A stretch of 64,000 nucleotides of DNA, taken from positions 19,298,001-19,362,000 of the forward strand of contig JAWQUS010000007.1 in the NCBI GenBank assembly GCA_036365455.1, written 5' to 3'. The translations under genes were made by a program, and so were the position numbers. Positions 55,433 through 64,000 of this stretch are shown in pieces; the first letter of the stretch is position 1; each line of letters begins with the position of its first letter. The notes beneath the pieces were generated by a model. That model saw only the letters and a list, made by a program, of their open reading frames with translations. It did no database searches and was not told the origin of the DNA. The stretch comes from Macrosoma leucophasiata (taxonomy: Eukaryota; Arthropoda; Insecta; Lepidoptera; Hedylidae).

Positions 55433-56370
55433 TTAGACTTCGAAAGAGCAACCATTGAGCAACACACCTGCATTGACATTTAATAGTTTTTGAAGTCCTA
55501 AGGTAGGCTACTGTCACACTCACCAACAGTATGAACCATAAGACTTGTATAATTAAATCCACCGTGATAGAGATTCAAAAGTTTTCAATAACATCCAGAT
55601 ATCACGGTTTATTAATATAATTAATACTTACATTTCATATTTATTTTTAATAACGAACAAAGACAACTCAAAAACATGAAAACAATCTTACACGGTTCAT
55701 TCACCTCAGCCGGATGTGCCACAATATTTCACCACCGAACACTTTAATAAAATTTATGAATCGCAAAAATTGCCCAAATTTATATTTCAAAATTAAATAT
55801 TGAATAAGACAATATTAGTTCACTCGCTACATTAAGTTTTATTACGCCATGAATACATTTGGCTCACGATTCAGCACGCAGGGCTGCGGCCCACCATTAG
55901 CGCCCGATATGAAATTAAAATTAAAATATATAAAAAACTACTACTAGCACTCTCCACAGACCGCTAAGGGGCAGCCCTAAAATTTTATCCCATAGAAAAC
56001 TATGGAGCTGCACACATAGGGTGGAATGGCGATAGAACCATTGCCTTGTGCCGTGATCCTTTATAAAAAAATTGTAGATGTCACTGTCTTGTCGTTGTCA
56101 GCTTGTCAAACTCGATGTAGGGCTGTGATCTTTTTATTTTAAAAATATCAGTACCAGTGTTCGATATATCGATATATCAATATAATTTTAAAAAAATTCT
56201 TTGACCCTGCGTGTCGTCGATTAATCTCTTCCTTGATCCAACTATAAATAAAAAATAACAATATTATATCAACAGCCTAAGGGCTAAGTCGTTGTTGAAG
56301 ACTTTAGAACTTGTTTTTTCTCAATAAATAAGTTCGTAGCAGCATTTCGTAGACTTAGTAGTATATAATA
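55433..56370. other. Unannotated stretch
   Basis: A CGATATATCGATATATC run near 56.16 kb. No gene. Confidence 0.4.
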
Positions 56371-56809
56371 TAGGATGGCGATTCTTTCTGAAATCAATCA
56401 ATGTTCGAATCGAAGTGTCCAAAATCCTTTGACAATTGAATCGACATTGAAAAAATTTATCTTCGATTATTGATCTATTTTTGATTTGGGATATGTAATA
56501 CTAAATTTCAAGGAAAACAGACGACCAAAAAAAAGCAACTCAACAGTGTTCAATGCTGGTATAATGCTTCCTATACTCACGTTTTAACGTTAAATCTTAT
56601 GATCTGTATGTTTCTTAAGTCCCTATGTGAATTAACCAAAAAGATCGATCTTCGATTTTCCAGAGTATAGTATCGATTCACTAGATCAATCCGCTACTGT
56701 GGATCGATTTAAATAAATTATTATAATTATTTAAATAAGAACCGAATTTTTGGTTCCTAAAGATCGCTTTTCCGATTAATCGATCTCAGGTCTCGGATCA
56801 CCATCCCTA
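56371..56809. mobile_element. Candidate MITE, TAGGGATGG termini
   Basis: Left TAGGATGGCGATTC and right GATCACCATCCCTA are inverted. Many ATCGATT/CGATTC subrepeats fill the interior. Terminal similarity is only about 30 bp and imperfect. Confidence 0.5.
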
Positions 56810-58054
56810 CTTCCTAGTTTTATACTTTGACATTGACGTATCCGTATCAATTTGACACATCTTGTCACAGAGTATGTAACAATAATGTTTTCATCTAAAG
56901 ATAAGCAATGGTAACTACTTCATTCCACCATATAAGTGACGTCATCACACGTTTTTCCGTTTTATTTTTTTTTCACAGAAATTAAGAAATAAAAAAATAC
57001 AAAAAATATATATTTGAACTCAGAAAAGAAACACAAAGAAACGGTAAAAAAACAAAAAAACGGTATTTTTCTTTTAGGGTCGTGTCAAATTTGAAATGTT
57101 GTCAATTCAATAACAGTGTAAATTGGTATAGGTATAGAGATTGAAACAGATACAAGTACTTATGTTATTTTCATTAACGCACGTTCTTAAACACGTGCTT
57201 AATTGCATTTGTCTTATTGGAGTCGCTTTTTACTAAAACTTAGTAGAGATTTACTCGAAGAGCACAACAATATAGGAAAAATTAATTTATAGTTAATCCT
57301 TAACCCTAAGTAACAATGCATTTTTGCAATTATCAACTGGTTGTATGTTATTTCGCTCTTTTGTAAATATTTTTTATTTGTCCCAATTTACAAACTTGAT
57401 CACGAATAACTAATTACGAAAAAGTTTAATCAGTCATAAAATGTGAGTACAAAATTTGAGTAGTTAAAGAAACCTAGGTTAAACGGTTAAACTGCTGAGT
57501 ACTTTATACTTCTAACAAATTTGTAATTATAATTTAACATAACAGAAAATGCCCAAAAATAATCACAGCAATATCGACTCAACACCACCCGCTGTAAACT
57601 ATCATGTAGCGGTGTACAGTAGGGGTGCTACTCGATGATTTGGTTTTTCGATTCGTTACGCCGTCAAACTACCCTCGAAAGCGTACCCTCGAATATGTTC
57701 CCTCGCCTTGAATATTATTTATACGTTTGTTAAGTGGAGTTGTACGCGGCCGAGAGGATTACGGCCTGGAGCTCAGCACTTCAACAAACATCGGTTATGA
57801 TTTTTGATATCGATTGGCGAATTTTAACGGCTCAGCTTTATAATGAGTCTGTGGAACTGAACAAATAGATGAGAGACAATATGGACATTTGAATTTGCAC
57901 TTAAATTTAATAACTTTGTACCTATACAAGCGACCTACCTATATGTAGTACGCGTTGGTATAAAATATAATCTTTGTTTACATGTTGCCACAAATATATT
58001 GCAATTTATTGGGCACATTAAAAAAAATACTCGTTGACTGAACATATAGCCACA
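56810..58054. other. Unannotated stretch
   Basis: No gene recognised. CTCGAAAGCGTACCCTCGAA near 57.67 kb has a short repeat. Confidence 0.4.
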
Positions 58055-58140
58055 CACTGATAGCCCTCGACCCGGTGATCGAACCCAGTATCGCAACGTA
58101 GCAGTAGTAACATACTAACACTAGACTACTGAGACAGTAA
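58055..58140 (-). mobile_element. Family C head (tRNA-like part)
   Basis: CGACCCGGTGATCGAACCCA is an inverted B box. AGTAACATACTAACACTAGA covers the A-box side. Body and tail missing. Confidence 0.7.
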
Positions 58141-58659
58141 CCTCAAAATAACTAGTCATATATACTAAACCACTAAATAGTGTGCATATATTTCTTTATA
58201 AACTACTACTCATAACTAACGTTATTGCTCAAATTAGTACTAAATATAAATACATCATCACAAAAAATGTCTCCAACAGGCGCCAACATAATCTCGAACA
58301 TATTTGTGGTATCGCTTAGAAAACATGTCAAGGAAAACAAGCATACTCCGTTTCAGAGCAAGCTGCAGTTACCTATGCAAAGCAAACATATTTTCTCTTG
58401 AGACTAGAACGGTAGGCAAACAGTGGCCAACAGGAGCGAAGGTTGGGCTGTGTTTACCCACGCTGCGTCGCCTGCCCTCATATATTAAACATGACCGGGT
58501 ATGCCTTACCTCGCCTTCTAACCTGCCTCTACATACCTATACTACACGTATATGAACCATAGCTTGGCAATTACAAACTAAAAACTCCCAAATCTCACCG
58601 CGTAATGTCACTCATTCACAATAAGAGTAATGAATCCGTTTTCAGCAATTTTACATCGG
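58141..58659. other. Unannotated stretch
   Basis: An 83-codon plus frame (58304-58555) has no recognisable domain. Confidence 0.4.
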
Positions 58660-59330
58660 CATAAAAATAAGGTCGCGGCAGTTAACACGTTTATCGGGCA
58701 CTCATTAAAGCGGAGGGCGATCTTGCTTCGGAGTCGTTAAGCGCGCAATAGTTCGCGAGATCCTCGTAAAAAATATCTCGCAACCGACTTTACGAGCGCC
58801 CTTTGTGAATGCATCATTAAATTTCCATCTAAATTTAAATTACGAACGGTGCGATTCGACGCGCTCTCTCTCACGTGTTTCTGTTTTCCTAGTCGGTGGA
58901 AATGTTATAATTGCTGCACAGAGAAACGCAGCCGAGTCGAGAATTTGAAAAAAAGATGACGTCAGTTGGAATTATCTTCAGCGCAGCGCAATTGAAACGG
59001 CTTTGCGACGGGGCTTAGTGAAAAAGTTGGCGTTCGTTTTAATAATTCCCAGCTCCGGCGCCTCGTCAGAATGCCGTTGTCACTTCGCGGATTAAGCTCC
59101 GACACGGTTGAGTTGGGATTTGAGAGTTATTTTAATTTGCATTTTTCGTATAATTCGGGAAAAAATGCAGCGGACTCTTCCTTTAATGTTTCGCTTCACC
59201 CATGTTTACACGTCCAAATTTTTACGACGATCTCGGGACGAGCAAAGATGAGGGTAGATGTCGTTTGTGCGAGCCAGGCTTCCTCAGGAAAAGCATAAAG
59301 TCAGCAGGTGCGAAACGAGTACCGCGGTCA
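58660..59330. promoter_or_regulatory. Candidate conserved noncoding segment
   Basis: Free of recognisable repeats over about 670 bp. It carries a CRE palindrome TGACGTCA (58957-58964), a CACGTG (58872-58877) and several ATTAAA/TTAATT words. A 75-codon frame inside lacks domain features. Motif-based inference only. Confidence 0.3.
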
Positions 59331-59514
59331 CGCTATTTAGATAAGATTTTTCTGTGACCTTTCTCACCCTCTTTTCATCATATCAGCCACATAAAAAATA
59401 CGAATAAATTGGGCAGTACACCGTGGAACGTAGTGCCGACATAAAATCGTTATCAATTCAGAAAAAAAGGCTAAGAACAAGGATAACCGACAAACAAGGT
59501 CATTCGATTAAGCG

Positions 59515-59760
59515 GAATGATTTGCGAATCACTTAAAAATCCAAATGCCACCATTTTTCGTTCTCGCTCCCGGCTTCTGGCATTGGAATGGCGAATACAA
59601 CCGAGTAAGAATAAATTGTGCGACTGGATAAAGCAATATTTGTTCATCTACCCCCGCATTACGGCGGCGGCGGCCATTAGCGGGATGCAAATAACGTCTT
59701 GTCATTTTTACTTCTTTATTTTTCCTCATTGCCTGGAGATTCGTGAGACTTAGCCCCCCA
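59515..59760. promoter_or_regulatory. Candidate conserved noncoding segment with POU octamer
   Basis: ATGCAAAT at 59685-59692, CGGCGGCCATTAGCGGG just before it. Overlapping open frames on both strands are likely chance. Confidence 0.25.
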
Positions 59761-59926
59761 TCCCACGGATGTCGCGAGCCGATATGGAAATAAGATTCGC
59801 TTAAGAGTTTTTTTATGTATTAGGCTGTAGCGAAATGTGTTCGAACCGACAAAATGAAAATTCACTAATGTTTGGAGACCACGATGTTTGATAATGTTTT
59901 CAGAGGTGTGACAGTGCTCTCGCTAA
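59761..59926. other. Spacer
   Basis: Nothing recognised. Confidence 0.4.
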
Positions 59927-60055
59927 TACAAAAGTACATTTTTTTTTATCTTTAGGACGGACTTTGTGTAGGGGTGTACTTCACCGATTGCCCGGTGTAC
60001 TTCACCGGGCAATCGGCGAGCGCAGAAGGCGCTCCAGCCTAAATACAAAAGTACA
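59927..60055. repeat. Two adjacent hairpins between AATACAAAAGTACA direct repeats
   Basis: CCGATTGCCCGGTG, a TACTT loop, then the exact complement to 60016 (14 bp). Then GAGCGC/GCGCTC around AGAAG. GGTGTACTTCACCG is itself directly repeated, and AATACAAAAGTACA occurs at both outer sides. This could be a small mobile element with 14-bp target duplications. Confidence 0.7.
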
Positions 60056-60599
60056 GTGTACTTCTGTGAATATTTTTTTTTTAGTTTCGTTCTCTCTCTT
60101 TCTTCTATCACTAACTCTTGTGCTTCCAGCAAATAAAATGCTTCATTTTCTCTACGCAATCAAGTTAATGTAACGCAAAACAGTCGTAAAATAAAAAACC
60201 AAGAAGACCGTAGCTCCGAATCTTTGTGATGTGTTTACGAACGTGGCATAAACTTGTCGTCGCTACTGACCCAATGCATGCTACATAATAAGGAACACCA
60301 AAAATGCAGAATACATTTTATATAGGTACTCTGTTTTATTGTCATCGGCCTACGTATAATCCTCCGTTGGTCTTGGTCATATAATCCAATTTCTCGAACG
60401 TATAATCCATTGGGAAGAAATTGATAGTATTCTACCACGTTGATGCAGGTGATCCGGAAGATTACATAAATTAATTAAGTTGCTCTCCTTAATAAATTAT
60501 GTTTATATAAATTAATGATAACAGTAGGTACCTAACCTTTGAAGTATAAGAACAACTAAGATAAGATTAAGATTCAATCCGCCTTATGTACTAGGTGCA
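60056..60599. other. Unannotated stretch
   Basis: No gene recognised. Confidence 0.4.
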
Positions 60600-60604
60600 T
60601 TAAA

Positions 60605-60780
60605 TAAAAAAAAATACGCTTACATTCACAGCCCCATGTACTCATACAACACATACACAAACACCCAGACCCGAAACAAATATCTGTAGGCCGTACAAAT
60701 ATTTGTCCCGGTGCGGGGATCAAACCCCCGACCCTACGAATCAAACGGTCATTTCAAACCGCTGGACTAATCGGGTCGTC
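60605..60780 (-). mobile_element. tRNA-derived SINE (family S), internal deletion
   Basis: AATACGCTTACATTCACAGC, GTGCGGGGATCAAACCCCCG and GACTAATCGGGTCGTC. The CGACACAGGTTTATACC block is deleted. AAATAAA-type repeats flank it. Confidence 0.9.
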
Positions 60781-60937
60781 AAATAAATAAATAAGAAATT
60801 GGTTCATCAGCAATCTCTTTGTGTTTTGAAGTAGCATAGCATAATGCATGATTACCCACTCTCAATGGAAATTTGAAGCCAAACGTTCATACACCATGTT
60901 GTTAACTTTAAAGTATTATATTTAAAAGATAATTTTT

Positions 60938-61210
60938 ACTGGTGGTAGAGCTCTAGTGACGGAGCTCGCGGACATAGGCATTACCTAAGCTACTTGCCGC
61001 TAAATGGTAGTATTCAGTGCTATCGTGGTCCGGTCATGTAGTAATGGATGGCCTAATAATGTTTTGGCATAGAGGTATAGCAATATAGGCCGTCGGATAG
61101 ACGGATAGACAAGTAGCAACGCGTCTACAATTTAATCTTTATAGTTTATAGACTACAGTATTACCATGAATGTGAACTCTATACTCGTTTGCAACTTCAT
61201 GACAAAAAAA
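60938..61210 (+). mobile_element. Family A copy, strongly diverged 3' half
   Basis: ACTGGTGGTAGAGCTCTAGT, GACGGAGCTCGCG, TTGCCGCTAAATGGTAGTAT, then decayed sequence and GACAAAAAAA. Confidence 0.88.
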
Positions 61211-61335
61211 CGAGTGAAACAAATTTTCAAGCCTCATCTACCTTCATCATTCCAAGTGTGCCTTCAAAAATCAAACTAAATAATTTGTTATAGTCCAGTC
61301 ATTAAACAATTCTATTTATTATAACTCAACAACAT
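61211..61335. other. Spacer
   Basis: Nothing recognised. Confidence 0.4.
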
Positions 61336-61381
61336 TACAGCTGTTAAGAGATACAGAGTGTTGTATCTCTTAACAGCTGTA
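61336..61381. repeat. Perfect 20-bp hairpin, 6-base loop
   Basis: TACAGCTGTTAAGAGATACA, GAGTGT, then the exact complement. It directly abuts a LINE remnant. Confidence 0.92.
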
Positions 61382-61440
61382 GGACCGGGATATCTGGCGC
61401 TCTACACTCTGCCTACCCCGTTAGGGACCTGGCATGAAGA
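61382..61440 (+). pseudogene. LINE ORF2 C-terminal remnant
   Basis: GGACCGGGATATCTGGCGCT then CTGCCTACCCCGTTAGGGAC and CTGGCATG match the 39.05-kb remnant. Confidence 0.75.
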
Positions 61441-61441
61441 T

Positions 61442-61459
61442 ACACACACACACACACAC
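61442..61459. repeat. (AC)n microsatellite
   Basis: Nine AC units next to the LINE end, where ATACATACATAC-type sequence is found in the 39-kb copy. Confidence 0.9.
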
Positions 61460-62091
61460 TTGGAATGCTGCAGGATATACTCAGTTTTAATTATTTTTTT
61501 TTATATTACTTGTATACTGCATTGTCCTCTCCTTTTATTATGATATCAAATACCTATGACCTCTCGGTATCGTAACTAAAAATAACTAATGAACTCCACT
61601 ATGCTTGGTTTTCGATTAACAACGAAAATAGATATATTGCTCATTATTTCCGAATTAAATATGTATAATATAGTTACCAATATACATAATGTATACCTAA
61701 ATCCTAGAGGTATTATAGAACCCAGTTAAAGATGTTTAAATATAGAAATGAAATGGAGAATTCTATCTCTACTTAATACTGATTTATTACCCTACAAATG
61801 TAGGTTAAAATTATTATGTGTCATAATATCAATTGCTATAGATAGTCAGACTGTTTGTTTGTATTCATTACTTGATCAATGAGAGTAACTTCTTTAATTT
61901 CTCTTTGTTTACATTTGCTTACCTTACTTACTATAATACTATTTTTTATAATTTCTCTAAGCAGCAAACCCTCTTTAACCATAAATGTAATTAGCAATAT
62001 TATTTAGATTTAATATGTTGCGCCCACTTTGACAATGTTATTTCATTTAATGAAGTTAAAAATCTTTCTTAAAAATTAAACGTAAAAAAAA
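61460..62091. other. Unannotated stretch
   Basis: Nothing recognised. Confidence 0.4.
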
Positions 62092-62138
62092 ACCTAACTT
62101 CACGCCTGTTACCCCCGAAGAGGTAGGCAGAGGTACTT
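62092..62138 (-). mobile_element. Family C 3' end
   Basis: CTAACTTCACGCCTGTTACC, CGAAGAGGTAGGCAGAGGTA. Strongly 5' truncated, as expected for LINE-mobilised SINEs. Confidence 0.75.
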
Positions 62139-62771
62139 AAAAATTACTTGCACAACAATCGTTATTTTTTGGTTTTGTGTTACTTTCAATAGTTCTAAAT
62201 ATGTTTAAATAATCACCAATACCTTGGTTAAATAGACAAAATATAAAAGATTTATACGAATTTAAAATACTGTTTGTTATTTAAAATACTGTTTGTTATT
62301 TACAAATTTATTTACAATAAAATATAAACAAATCCGCATACAGCTACTAGTTCATGGTGATTGAATGGCCCATTCATCCGGTGGCACGGGGCAGACCCAT
62401 CGCGTGGGCCGCAAACATAACTTGCGTCCAACGAGATGCGTGCGCGCACCTAACTACTGCCTGATTATACAGGCTGCTCTAAGCACACTTTGTTCTCGGA
62501 CTAAGTAATTAATTAGCTTTCATTAAATATATTTCGTTATGTACATTTTATCAGTTTATTGTTTTTCTAATTCTTACATAATAAATTATTATACTCTAAT
62601 TTTAAAAATTACAAATTTGTAGGTATATATATTATGTTTGGGGTCCTTTTAACTCTTTTTATTTGGAATATATATTATAGCTTAATAAACTATTTAAGTA
62701 CATTGATATTGACATAATTTACATAGATGTGCTAATAAACTGACATAAAATATAAATTCAAAAAAATTTCA
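62139..62771. other. Mostly AT-rich, with a GC-rich island at 62.34-62.47 kb
   Basis: TTAAAATACTGTTTGTTATT is directly repeated near 62.27 kb. The 62.34-62.47 kb block (CCCATCGCGTGGGCCGCAAA) is repeat-free and may be constrained. Confidence 0.3.
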
Positions 62772-62985
62772 ACTCGTGGTAGAGCTCCAGTGACGGAGCT
62801 CGCGGGCGTAGGCACCACCGCATTACCTAATATACTTGCCGCAAAATGGTAGTGCTTAGCACTATCGTGTTCCGGTCAGGCATTTTGACCTCGGTCTTTG
62901 TGTGGGTGTCTATAGGCTGCAGTCATCACTTAACATCAATGTGAACTGCATGCTTGTTTGCCACTTCCTTAACATAAAAAAAAAA
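62772..62985 (+). mobile_element. Family A copy with large internal deletion
   Basis: ACTCGTGGTAGAGCTCCAGT start. After GTTCCGGTCAGG it jumps to CATTTTGACCTCGGTCTTTG. Poly-A end. The flanks of the deletion share CA/GGCA-type microhomology. Confidence 0.94.
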
Positions 62986-63354
62986 TCAGGTCCAGTGGTT
63001 TTGAAGCTCAGCTGTGAAAGACGGATAGACAAATAGAAAGACGGTCACACGAGTGATCCTGTCAGGGTTAATTTTTCCATTTAAAGCACGAAATTCTTAA
63101 AATTTTGCTGTTTCTTCATATGATGAAACTAATTATTAAGCGATATTTTAATTATCAATGATTATCAAGAAATTATTTTAATCGAAAGCACCCTTTACCT
63201 TAATAAACATAAGCTAATATGTGATTTGTTATTTTCTACTTAGGATTAAAATAAACACTCTTTGCTTACTTATATTTAGGTTTAAACGAAACACTCTTTA
63301 ATTTGAGAGATATTTAAAAATAATTTAGAAAATAAACAACCAGAAAATTAACCC
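62986..63354. other. Possible weak dispersed repeat trace, otherwise unannotated
   Basis: GAAAGACGGATAGACAAATA resembles the GACA-rich tails of repeats F and G, without a definable end. Confidence 0.3.
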
Positions 63355-63600
63355 AAGCACGCCGTATACATGCATTGCAAATCCAAATCATAACTATATC
63401 CATCCGAGATAGGAGCTTGCACGCCACCGGATCACTCTTTATGGCCTATAAATGTGTAATTCACGCCACCTTAATCCGGCCCTGTTCCTATAAATCTGGA
63501 TTAGCCGCGACCGCTCCGATTGTACGATACCTCGTGATTATACCGTTAACAATTGTAATTGAAAAATAAAGTGCGGCCCTGCCACCTTTTTTGCGATAAC
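63355..63600. promoter_or_regulatory. Candidate regulatory segment with paired K50-homeodomain sites
   Basis: TAATCC (63472-63477) and GGATTA (63498-63503) face each other 20 bp apart, in repeat-free sequence with ATTGCAAAT and ACAATTGTAATTG words. Confidence 0.25.
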
Positions 63601-63638
63601 TGGCTAAAGACGTCTCAGAGATTATAAGCAGAATTACA

Positions 63639-63808
63639 TTTTTTTATGTAATGGAAGTGGCAAACAATCATGCAGTTTACGATTTTTTGATGTTAAGTGA
63701 CTGCAGCCTATAGACACTCACACAAAGACCAAGGTCTGAATGCAGATGCGTTACCACTCCTGACGCCTAAGGTATTATACCTCTGTGCCGGATATATGGG
63801 GCCGCACA
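63639..63808 (-). mobile_element. Family A copy, 5' truncated
   Basis: T-run, ATGTAATGGAAGTGGCAAAC, GACTGCAGCCTATAGACACT, TGTGCCGGATATATGGGGCC. A small insertion near 63.68 kb. Confidence 0.92.
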
Positions 63809-63837
63809 CAATATATTTATAGACTAGTAGATTTTTT

Positions 63838-64000
63838 GGACGCCCGACATCCCGACGCTCAGCGTCCCGACGCCCAGCGTCCCGAAGTCAAGCGTCCCGA
63901 CGCCCAGCGTTCCGACGCCCAGCGACCCGACGCCCAGCGTCCCGACGCTCAGCGTCCCGACGCCAAGCGTCCCGAAGTCAAGCGTCCCGACTCCCAGCGT
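63838..64000. repeat. 15-bp minisatellite with 90-bp higher-order period, open at window end
   Basis: Unit CAGCGTCCCGACGCC with variants. The variant CCGAAGTCAAGCGTCC recurs exactly 90 bp (six units) apart. 15 bp is a multiple of three and no frame has a stop. The minus strand would read TLGVG-type pentapeptides (TLDFG, TLSVG variants). The array continues beyond the window. Confidence 0.92.

Overview
The window looks like gene-free, repeat-rich lepidopteran (moth or butterfly) nuclear DNA. It is AT-rich overall. No open frame exceeds about 130 codons, and none reads as a host protein. The only protein-like traces are decayed non-LTR retrotransposon pieces: a reverse-transcriptase FADD segment near 54.07 kb and three copies of a conserved ORF2 C-terminus near 3.85, 39.05 and 61.4 kb. 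The lepidopteran assignment rests on the repeats: short interspersed families with the characteristic tails, the 'CAGCAGTGGACGTC'-type LINE tail, the 'ACTAGCTGTCCCGGCGAACTTCG' type of dispersed repeat (here described only in part), and frequent GTAGGTA/TACCTAC words. The species cannot be fixed from sequence alone.

At least five short interspersed families are present. Family A (about 285 bp, starts ACTGGTGGTAG, ends in poly-A) has about 25 copies or fragments and dominates the window. Family S is tRNA-derived with intact A and B boxes (six copies). Family R is 5S-rRNA-derived with recognisable 5S internal promoter boxes (five copies, three with clear target-site duplications). Family C is a second tRNA-derived family (eight pieces). 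Family T has a tRNA-Tyr-like head (two copies). DNA-transposon-like inverted-repeat elements (MITEs) lie at about 1.5, 3.6, 26.0, 46.9, 50.5, 55.3 and 56.4 kb. The one at 3.6 kb sits inside a LINE fragment with a clean 5-bp duplication.

Layout. 0-16 kb: scattered old repeats, a chimeric A/R element at 4.2 kb and a dimeric dispersed repeat at 14.4 kb. 16.9-18.3 kb: repeat-poor, possibly regulatory. 19.9-21.7 kb: long-period tandem duplication interrupted by a family A copy that carries a CT microsatellite. 26-29 kb: MITE, several A copies and a duplicated segment. 31-33.7 kb: R and S insertions. 35.5-37.3 kb: duplicated segment, then a run of five perfect short palindromes. 38.9-48.4 kb: LINE remnants, S, C, A and R copies, a duplicated segment, and a candidate self-cleaving-ribozyme 5' end at 43.5 kb. 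50.0-52.1 kb: long inverted duplication, MITE, two A copies. 52.2-53.0 kb: GC-rich, E-box-bearing segment that could be a promoter. 58.6-59.8 kb and 63.3-63.6 kb: repeat-poor segments with homeodomain, CRE and POU-like sites. 63.8 kb to the end: a 15-bp minisatellite with a 90-bp higher-order period that runs off the window.

There is no operon-like or pathway-like gene set. What works together here is retrotransposition: the non-autonomous families probably depend on LINE machinery, and family R carries a 3' tail resembling a LINE tail. The most notable items are the 5S-derived family with its graded truncations, the possible HDV-like ribozyme, the palindrome cluster and the duplicated noncoding blocks.
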